From the NCBI GenBank assembly GCA_024362935.1, contig JANCRA010000030.1:4986596-5050595 (forward strand): a stretch of DNA of 64,000 nt, written 5' to 3'. Origin of the DNA: Setophaga petechia. Taxonomy: Eukaryota > Chordata > Aves > Passeriformes > Parulidae. Positions 59,301 through 64,000 of this stretch are shown here, one piece after another. Position 1 is the first letter of the stretch; every line of letters starts with the position of its first letter. The notes under the pieces were generated by a model, which saw only the letters and a program-made list of their open reading frames with translations, was not told the origin of the DNA and ran no database searches. The position numbers were made by a program, and so were the translations under genes.

Positions 59301-62300
59301 TGGTGTGCTCTGTCTTTGTCTCCCTTGGCCCTTGTAGATCTAAAACCAGTTAAGTCCTGCTTCCCAGCTACTGCTGCTGTCATCTTTTTGCCTGTTTCTG
59401 GCTGGGAATCTTCCTCAGAGTGTCCGCTCTGTTTGCTGAACCTGTGGAGTCTGTCATTTAGCCTAGGCCTCTTCTCTGTTAGATTACAGGTTGGTCAAGG
59501 TGGGATTGAGCAGGAGAGAGAGGCTGTTCCTTGTAAAGAAAGCTGGTGCATACGCATCTCCAGGTGTGATACTGCAAGAACAGCTCCTTTAGCCAAAAGT
59601 GTGGGTGTGATTCATCCAGGAAGAGGCCTGGTAAAATCAGATACCTTAGAAATCTGAAAATGTAACATTACAGACTCTTTATGTGATAGAATCTACAAGC
59701 TGGTGAGAGTCCATTTGTCCCCAGGGTCAGCCTGCAAGAGGAAGTCTGTCTGTCTATCTGTCTGTCTCTCTCTGTCTGCTGCCCTTTCCTAGAAACTCCT
59801 TAGCACAAAGCTCTGCAAACTGATGCTGTTCCTTTGCTTTTCTGGCTCCACCTAAAGAAGCCGTATTGCCCCTCGCTGCTTTCGTATCTAAAGCTTTTCC
59901 TACTGGGCTGGCCTGGAATCTGCCTCCATTGTTCTGTCCTTGTTGACTTGCCAGGGGATAAGGGGCCTGGATTAGTACTTGTGGAGGGTACACAGGACTT
60001 GCACTGTTTCTGCCCTGTCCCATGACAACTGCCTGGGCCCTCCTGTATGGGAGAGCACAATTGCCTGTCCTTGGCAAGGAGGGAGGCTCCCACATCGACT
60101 TGGTCCTCTGCCTGCACCCACAATGTACTCCCAAAAACTGCTGTGCTTCCCTACCACCTTTTAAAATAGTGTTTAAAAAAATCCCAAATACACATACAAA
60201 TACCCCTAACCCCCAAAACTTCATGGTTTTCTTCTAGTCTTCAGACAGAAGAAACTATTCCGAGTCAGCCATCACTGCCTCCAGGAAGGGGTGGAGTGCT
60301 TTAGAATTCTGCCAGCACTCAGAACAGTGGATTTGGAATGGGAGGAGACCACAGTTGTTCCTTCATGGTTGCTCATCCTCTCCCACTCCTGCAGCTAGTC
60401 ATCTCAGGAATGAAGGAATTGGACTTGCTGTTTTCCTGGCTTGTTTTAGATCAGCATAGAGTGAAACTGCAGCAGCAACCACTTATGTCACTCTTTTGGC
60501 CCACTTAGAGCTGAAATCAGATGCTCTTCAAGTGCATGCCAGAATGACCTGGGGAGTTCATGAAAAGAGCCCAGACTTACATGTCTGCAGGCAGCTAACT
60601 ATTATTCTTGGCTGCCTGGGTGCCTTGGGGTTGTCACAGTCTGAGTTAAATCACTGCCAGTTGCTGGGGTATTCTCAGCAGAGTAGCTCAGCAGAGGTTT
60701 TCAAAGCAGAGAATTATGTGCTGTTGAGACAATTTACAGCATCACTCTGGACACCAGTTTGCATGCCTGGACCTGCTTAGGTTTGGGTACAGTATGGCTC
60801 AACTGATCCAATTCCAGTGTGATATGATATTGTTCATATTCCTCTGTGAGGACAGAGGAAGAACAAGCCTGCAGTGATAAACTGAATTACAATGTAAAGC
60901 TGCCTGTCAGATGTGCTGTAATCCCACATTGCAGACTGGTGAAAGGCATTGTGCTCGAAATTGTTTCCTTCAATTGTGAGGTATAATGCTAGTGCCAGTT
61001 CAAAGAACCCTTTAGCAGGCAGCTGAAAGGGAGTTGATTATGAAGGGAACTGCTGTGGGAAAGGGTGAACTTCAGTTTGTTCCTTTAGGTCACATCTCTC
61101 TGGGCATTGAAGACTGGGTTCCTGCTCTGTGTTAGCTAGCTACAGTGAGTTGTTTTCCTGAAATCCAGTCTAGAACATGCGTAGTACCATTTTAATCTCT
61201 TTACAGACCTCTACTGGTTCATCATGATAGTGAGTGCAAATGAGTCCTTTTATTGATGATATGCTTACCTTTACTCTGTGGAAAACCCCAGTGACTTGTA
61301 ACAAGATATAATTGATATGATATCATAGCCTTTCTGTCAACAGTTCCACTGACTGTGCAGATTATATCAACAGAGTGAAGAAATACAAAGCTTTCAGCTT
61401 AAGCCTTGCTTTGGCTGATAAACATTAAATCACAGCAGTAGCTGAGGGCTGTGCAGAGCCTCACATGCCCAGGGTATGTGTCCTGGCAGTAGCTGAAGCA
61501 GGAGCTGTCACTTGCACTGTTACATCTACAGAGTCCTGAGTCTGACTGACATTAACAGTTGCCAGATCACAATTTCTGTCTCGGGAACCACAGGTCTGCC
61601 ATGCACTCGCTCAGCATTAAGTATTGCGAGAGGGACTTCAGTTTTTAATAAATTTTTCCTCACAGGAGCTGACCCTTCTCTTTTGAGAGCCTCAGCAGCC
61701 AGGCCAGGAGCTGCTGAGATCACTTGTGCCCCTGCCACTCACCACTGTTTTTGTACAGGTTTTCCTGGACCAGCTGCTGCTTTGCTGCAGTGACAGGAGC
61801 TGAGCTGGGCTTCTCTCTCACGTTGGTTTGTTTGTATTTGCAGAGATACAAGGCAGCAAGGCATCGTGCCACAACTGCCTACCCCGAGGCTCCTTTGCAT
61901 TCCCAGGGCTCCAGCTCCCAATTGCTGGATGATCCAAAACAGCCTCTTGCTACAACAGCACATACCAGCAAGAAGATGAATGATGATCATGGGATAGATA
62001 AGGAGGGCACAGAGGCGTCAGCCCTGCAAGAACAAACATCAAGGTCTCTGGAGGGTAAGGGTGAGCTGGCCACCTCTAGGCCAGAGGGCAAGAGCCTGGC
62101 CAGTGTGACTGATGATGTGTGTGGTATCATGGTTGTAGAAGAAGAAAGTCTACAGGACAAGTCCACTGCCACTAGTGCCGACTGCCTGTTCTCTGAGGAG
62201 AGCCACACCGTAGGGGAGCCCCTGGGACGTGAGGAAGAAGCCAACACAGCCAGGCAGAGGGCAGGCACAGACGACCACCAGGATCCAGGGAGTGGAGGAG

Positions 62301-62431
62301 GCTTAGGACAGAAGGAGGCAGCAGATGCAGGCCAGGAGGCAGCAGCAGAGCCTTCCTCCCTCGCCAAAGGTGAGACAGGCGGTCTCACCTCTGCTGGGTG
62401 CAGACGCTCTTCCAGGCGCAAACCCAGATAG
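43789..62431 (+). CDS. CIZ1: CIZ1, Cip1-interacting zinc finger protein (complete, 15 coding exons)
   Basis: CIZ1 is a nuclear-matrix protein that promotes DNA replication with cyclin A/E and p21 and, in mammals, anchors to chromatin with Xist RNA. Fifteen exons join in frame into 2,223 nt (740 aa; human about 898). Order: a glutamine/histidine-rich N-terminus, the family block RGLPPPQ...MLQRALLMQQMQG, LQQFFPQATRHSLLGPPPVG, a variable region, GGSLKVTIQQSS (253-264), then zinc fingers with C299/C302/H315/H321, C361/C364/H375/H381 and C392/C395/H408/H414. An acidic stretch with ITVDAVGCFE follows (421-481), then a matrin-type finger C517/C520/H534/H540. The C-terminus is a hydrophilic tail ending in SSRRKPR. 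The start ATG at 43789 opens the glutamine-rich N-terminus as in mammals. Large glutamine-repeat exons of mammalian CIZ1 are not found. Confidence 0.95.
43896..45765 (+). other. CIZ1: CIZ1 intron 1
   Basis: 1.87 kb; the first 450 bases are GC-rich CpG-island DNA, the rest AT-rich. No other feature recognised. Confidence 0.8.
45766..45881 (+). CDS. CIZ1: CIZ1 exon 2
   Basis: 116 nt, acceptor TTCCAG|AGGTTT and donor CAAG|GTACTG. It encodes GLPPPQQQQMLSLRATNQPS through MLQRALLMQQMQ, matching the RGLPPQQ...LQRALLLQQLQG segment of mammalian CIZ1. Confidence 0.95.
45882..48342 (+). other. CIZ1: CIZ1 intron 2
   Basis: 2.46 kb. Mammals have an exon here encoding a DQFAMPPATY-like segment; none was recognised, and exons 2 and 3 join in frame without it. 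Contains a T-run at 46013-46026. Confidence 0.7.
48343..48509 (+). CDS. CIZ1: CIZ1 exon 3
   Basis: 167 nt, acceptor TTTACAG|GAAAC and donor CAAG|GTGGGG. It encodes NLRGFNMTAPALQQFFPQAT then RHSLLGPPPVGVSLKPTRLG and on to RQNRTFRK. The LQQFFPQAT(R)SLLGPPPVG block is a clear CIZ1 family signature. Confidence 0.95.
48510..49558 (+). other. CIZ1: CIZ1 intron 3
   Basis: 1.05 kb, including a 67-bp tandem duplication at 48640-48773; otherwise ordinary. Confidence 0.8.
48640..48773. repeat. 67-bp tandem duplication
   Basis: Two adjacent copies (48640-48706 and 48707-48773) both start GCTGCTGACACAG and end in CATATTTACATTTA plus one base; they differ at only a few positions. A recent local duplication inside CIZ1 intron 3. 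Confidence 0.9.
49559..49694 (+). CDS. CIZ1: CIZ1 exon 4
   Basis: 136 nt, acceptor ATTGCAG|GACTTC and donor ACAG|GTAAGG. It encodes DFQRVPDRKRELDPGSSSQT then QGDEKMEIPEGMQAGSEQNN and SSPST. Weakly similar to the NRKDSSSQ...PPEGSEE region of mammalian CIZ1; polar and probably disordered. Confidence 0.92.
49695..50599 (+). other. CIZ1: CIZ1 intron 4
   Basis: 905 nt with short T-runs near 49880 and 50378. Nothing else recognised. Confidence 0.8.
50600..50660 (+). CDS. CIZ1: CIZ1 exon 5
   Basis: 61 nt, acceptor CTGCAG|AGCCAA and donor AGAG|GTATTT. It encodes EPRTPAESVLNTEPAAKRLK. The AAKRLK end matches the PAKRLR motif of mammalian CIZ1, a likely nuclear-localisation or CDK-interaction element. 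Confidence 0.92.
50661..53442 (+). other. CIZ1: CIZ1 intron 5
   Basis: 2.78 kb, lying where mammalian CIZ1 has its long glutamine-repeat exon; no such exon was found. It holds a CTCF-like string near 51307-51322 within a small GC-rich patch (51235-51370). Confidence 0.75.
53443..53522 (+). CDS. CIZ1: CIZ1 exon 6
   Basis: 80 nt, acceptor CTTGAAG|TGTGAC and donor GATG|GTGAGT. It encodes VTGESALEDATDSKKAGVSY then THVQAD. Polar linker; identity rests on intact phases on both sides rather than on recognised similarity. Confidence 0.85.
53523..53897 (+). other. CIZ1: CIZ1 intron 6
   Basis: 375 nt including a perfect 23-bp tandem duplication at 53738-53783. Confidence 0.85.
53738..53783. repeat. 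Perfect 23-bp tandem duplication
   Basis: Copies at 53738-53760 and 53761-53783 are identical, each AAGGAGAAAGGTTTGTGAAC plus TGG. Recent slippage event in CIZ1 intron 6. Confidence 0.9.
53898..53977 (+). CDS. CIZ1: CIZ1 exon 7
   Basis: 80 nt, acceptor TTCCTAG|GTACAG and donor TGAG|GTGAGC. It encodes TDNAKEYTAEDLSRERKFSE then EPKAPE. Polar linker that keeps phase between exons 6 and 8. Confidence 0.87.
53978..54916 (+). other. CIZ1: CIZ1 intron 7
   Basis: 939 nt, no repeat or extra exon recognised. Confidence 0.85.
54917..55099 (+). CDS. CIZ1: CIZ1 exon 8 (start of zinc finger 1)
   Basis: 183 nt, acceptor TGACAG|GTCTTG and donor AGCAG|GTAAAA. It encodes VLSSGGSLKVTIQQSSESRA and on to LKFYCYICKTNCCSQQ. 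The GGSLKVTI.QSS.SRA stretch and the CYIC finger start are strongly CIZ1-like. Supplies C299 and C302. Confidence 0.96.
55100..55405 (+). other. CIZ1: CIZ1 intron 8
   Basis: 306 nt separating the cysteine and histidine halves of zinc finger 1; nothing else seen. Confidence 0.9.
55406..55536 (+). CDS. CIZ1: CIZ1 exon 9 (end of zinc finger 1)
   Basis: 131 nt, acceptor TTTCAG|AATTTC and donor GATGG|GTAAGT. It encodes NFQSHMAGIQHQQRLGEIQH then MSNVCFVSLLPMVKQQKVLA and GKD. HQQRLGEIQHMS is identical to the human segment. Supplies H315 and H321. Confidence 0.96.
55537..55950 (+). other. CIZ1: CIZ1 intron 9
   Basis: 414 nt, no extra feature seen. Confidence 0.9.
55951..56035 (+). CDS. CIZ1: CIZ1 exon 10 (zinc finger 2)
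   Basis: 85 nt, acceptor CTTCAG|AGAGAC and donor CAAG|GTAACA. It encodes ETQQRWCNTCQVHFTGDLIK then HRRTQEHK, matching human RWCNTCQLYYMGDLIQHRRT. Finger residues C361, C364, H375, H381. Confidence 0.96.
56036..56627 (+). other. CIZ1: CIZ1 intron 10
   Basis: 592 nt, no extra feature seen. Confidence 0.9.
56628..56741 (+). CDS. CIZ1: CIZ1 exon 11 (zinc finger 3)
   Basis: 114 nt, acceptor CCTTAG|CTGGCC and donor AGAG|GTAATA. It encodes LAKRSLRPFCTVCSRHFKTP then RKFVEHMKSPEHKQKAKE. Nearly identical to human SLRPFCTVCNRYFKTPRKFV. Finger residues C392, C395, H408, H414. Confidence 0.96.
56742..57076 (+). other. CIZ1: CIZ1 intron 11
   Basis: 335 nt, no extra feature seen. Confidence 0.9.
57077..57259 (+). 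CDS. CIZ1: CIZ1 exon 12 (acidic region)
   Basis: 183 nt, acceptor CTTACAG|GTTAGG and donor AACAG|GTATGC. It encodes VRLGEKELGSPEDSEELITV then DAVGCFEDDDEEEEEEEEGG and on to NENSAAKQ. ITVDAVGCFE followed by a Glu/Asp run is conserved in mammals. Confidence 0.96.
57260..57882 (+). other. CIZ1: CIZ1 intron 12
   Basis: 623 nt with a 23-bp-period direct repeat at 57762-57803 (AATCTTCTGTTTTGCTCCC twice). Confidence 0.85.
57883..57952 (+). CDS. CIZ1: CIZ1 exon 13
   Basis: 70 nt, acceptor TTTCCAG|ACTGGG and donor TATG|GTAAGC. It encodes TGLKEVSLEDYEGSEKYCPD then TAY. Corresponds to human GSETYSPNTAYG. Confidence 0.95.
57953..59041 (+). other. CIZ1: CIZ1 intron 13
   Basis: 1.09 kb, pyrimidine-rich towards its 3' end. 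No extra exon recognised. Confidence 0.85.
59042..59163 (+). CDS. CIZ1: CIZ1 exon 14 (matrin-type zinc finger)
   Basis: 122 nt, acceptor TTCGCAG|GCCTGG and donor TTTCAG|GTTAGA. It encodes LDFLVPVAGYLCRLCHKFYH then SDSAARLAHCKSLMHFENFQ. A matrin-type finger (C517, C520, H534, H540), the nuclear-matrix anchoring part in mammalian CIZ1. Confidence 0.96.
59164..61843 (+). other. CIZ1: CIZ1 intron 14
   Basis: 2.68 kb. Contains a TCTG/TCTC simple repeat at 59744-59779. Open frames up to 156 aa on either strand show no recognised protein. Confidence 0.8.
59744..59779. repeat. (TCTG)n/(TC)n simple repeat
   Basis: TCTGTCTGTCTATCTG followed by TCTGTCTCTCTCTGTCTG, a microsatellite in CIZ1 intron 14. 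Confidence 0.85.
61844..62431 (+). CDS. CIZ1: CIZ1 exon 15 (C-terminal tail and stop)
   Basis: 588 nt including the TAG stop at 62429-62431, acceptor TTTGCAG|AGATAC. It starts RYKAARHRATT, like human KYKAAKNPSPTT, and ends CRRSSRRKPR, like the basic human end RRSTRLKT. In between lie about 175 polar residues, rich in Glu, Ser, Ala and Gly; the human INARNALTALF segment is not recognisable. Probably disordered. Confidence 0.92.
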   Translation, partial: RYKAARHRATTAYPEAPLHSQGSSSQLLDDPKQPLATTAHTSKKMNDDHGIDKEGTEASALQEQTSRSLEGKGELATSRPEGKSLASVTDDVCGIMVVEEESLQDKSTATSADCLFSEESHTVGEPLGREEEANTARQRAGTDDHQDPGSGGGLGQKEAADAGQEAAAEPSSLAKGETGGLTSAGCRRSSRRKPR

Positions 62432-63855
62432 AGTGGCCTTAAAGGAGAGCCCTTTACAATATGATATTTGCTGGAAATGTTTATTTTCTGAGTCTTTTAA
62501 TAGAGCAAAACCTTCAACTTTACTGCTGTTTTTATTTTAAGAATAAATAAGCCTGGCTTTAGCGTGTCTAATACAGGGTAGTGTTGCTTATTACTTGTAC
62601 AGTTGGGATACAGCAGTTACGTGGAAAGACTGAGGCTTGGATTGCTGAACCTGATAGAAGATGGTAATGGGATTTCCACAGGGAACAAACTTCACTGAGT
62701 GATGGATGCAGATTTAAGAATTCTTTGTAGTTCCTCTCATTTCCTTTCCAGAGAAAATGTTTATCTCTTGAGAGACTCTGCTGAATTCTGCTTCTCAGAA
62801 CACTTTCCTTTCTAAGATACACACTGTTGGACAAGCAGTCTTGGACAAGTCCTAAGCTAGGCAAAAACATGCACCTTGGTCCTTTGTTAATACCACAATG
62901 CTTAATCCAATCTGTTCTCATAGTGGAGACTCTCAGGAACAAAGTTTGTTTCAAACTGATTTTAATAAAACAGATTTCTTTTAAATAACCTCTTTTAACT
63001 TTCCAAAAAACTCCTTTAACACTACATAAGTAGAACAGTAAGACTTGCTTCAAAAGTGCTGGCTCTAGGACATACTGACAAGATCACAAAGTACAGAGCA
63101 GACCTCTCGTGCCCTGTCAGAATGTACAGGGAGGGCTCTGCTCTCTATTGCTGATGCTGTGGTGGGGGCTCACCAGGCTGCTCTGCCTCTCTCCACACCT
63201 TGGTCCTTAATGGCAGCTGAAGGAGTGGAGCAGCTCCCAGTTACAACGGTCAGGAATATCACCTGGCGGCTTGTCTGCTTGGAATGGAGTGGAAGTGTCC
63301 AGTGATCTGGAACCACATGCCAGTATTTCGTACCTCACAGTTAATGTGACTAAGGGAGAAGAAGCTGTAGCTTCAAGGCAGCAGCTATCCTAAGCCCTCC
63401 TCCAGGGCTCATCGTTCATCTTCTCCAGTGTCATCAAAGTTACACTTACGGACAAGCCTGACGTCAGGACAGCCCCTGCTAAAGGGGGTAAAGCCATAAT
63501 ACTCCTTGCTTGGATTTAAGGAAAAGAGAGCAGAGATAATTTTTCCACTTTGTGAAGAGGGCCTGCCTGCAAGCTACTTGCATGGGCTCAGGTATCCTAC
63601 AACCAGCTCTAACCAAGTGTGAGTGCCAGGCTCATGTTGGGGAGCAGAAAGAACCAGCAATCCTACAGCCACCCTTGTGCTTCTCACCTGTCTCACAGCC
63701 AAAGGAAAACAGAACATGGAGATGAATGGCAGGATACAAACACAGAAAGGAACAAATAACAGAAACGAGGCACCTCTGCTATTCAAGTTTCACATTAAAT
63801 TGGTGACCAGTAACTGTCCCCTTAGCAACACCAGCTGAGAGTGTGTGGTCAGACT
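62432..63855. other. Convergent spacer between CIZ1 and BBLN
   Basis: Contains the CIZ1 3' UTR at the left and, presumably, the BBLN 3' UTR on the minus strand at the right. No AATAAA is seen on the minus strand near the BBLN stop; an ATTAAA variant lies at 62961-62966. The 161-codon minus-strand open frame at 62568-63053 has no recognisable homology and is probably chance. Confidence 0.7.
62542..62547 (+). terminator. CIZ1: CIZ1 poly(A) signal AATAAA
   Basis: AATAAA 111 bases after the stop, followed within about 25 nt by GT-rich sequence (GCGTGTCTAATACAGGGTAG). Gives a short 3' UTR of roughly 130 nt. Confidence 0.8.
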
Positions 63856-64000
63856 CTAGGCAGGAGGCTGGGATCCCTGCACATCAGCTCCTGTGTTCAG
63901 CTGCTTGCTCTGCTGCTGGAACTCTAGCCGGGTCTGGCGGTTGGACTCCAGCAGTTCCTTCAAGCAGATGTGTAGGTGATCATTCTTCTCCTCCAGGTGA
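63856..64000 (-). CDS. BBLN: BBLN (C9orf16, bublin coiled-coil protein), C-terminal part, cut by window edge
   Basis: The last 47 codons and stop (TAG at 63858-63856) of a small acidic coiled-coil protein. The translation begins HLEEKNDHLHICLKELLESN then RQTRLEFQQQ, matching human HLEEKNDHLHARLQELLESN RQTRLEFQQQ almost exactly, and ends SKQLNTGADVQGSQPPA, which differs from the human tail. BBLN is about 83 aa in mammals and has been linked to intermediate-filament organisation. The start and upstream exon(s) lie beyond position 64000. It faces CIZ1 tail to tail, as in human. Confidence 0.93.
   Translation of the reverse strand, partial: HLEEKNDHLHICLKELLESNRQTRLEFQQQSKQLNTGADVQGSQPPA

Noticed and set aside
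62568..63053. 161-codon minus-strand frame between CIZ1 and BBLN
   Set aside because: No recognisable family or splice sites in a supportive setting; probably within the BBLN 3' UTR or spacer.

Overview
The window is vertebrate genomic DNA, most likely from a bird. It carries intron-split genes with GT-AG junctions, two CpG-rich promoter regions, few interspersed repeats, and tails of CR1-type LINEs, the typical repeat of birds and other sauropsids. There is no mammalian SINE/L1 signal. The gene order DNM1 - CIZ1 - BBLN matches the known amniote arrangement. Species cannot be fixed from the sequence.

Layout. (1) Positions 1-35980, minus strand: the 5' half of DNM1 (dynamin-1), with exons 1-9 plus two alternative versions of exon 10. 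It covers the GTPase domain and the start of the middle/stalk domain. Intron 1 is about 23 kb. The rest of the gene lies to the left of the window. (2) 35981-43788: divergent intergenic region. A CpG-rich DNM1 promoter carries good ZNF143-like and CTCF-like motifs, followed by about 7 kb without genes that includes a three-copy tandem array of a CR1 tail. (3) 43789-62431, plus strand: complete CIZ1 (Cip1-interacting zinc finger protein) in 15 coding exons. The spliced frame is 2,223 nt (740 aa), with four C2H2/matrin-type zinc fingers. (4) 62432-63855: convergent spacer with CIZ1's poly(A) signal. (5) 63856-64000, minus strand: the last 47 codons of BBLN (C9orf16, bublin coiled-coil protein), cut by the window edge.

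All exon junctions were read directly and the reading phase adds up across every junction of DNM1 and CIZ1, so the two gene models are internally consistent. The three genes have no known shared pathway: DNM1 drives vesicle scission in endocytosis, CIZ1 is a nuclear-matrix replication/chromatin protein, and BBLN is a small coiled-coil protein. The part most worth a second look is DNM1's splicing switch. Two 139-nt exons 10 must be used one at a time to keep frame. They are preceded by a frame-required GC (not GT) donor, and the distal exon is preceded by a pyrimidine tract of over 100 nt rich in UCUU motifs.

No mobile-element genes, CRISPR arrays, tRNAs, rRNAs or unfamiliar multi-gene systems were seen.
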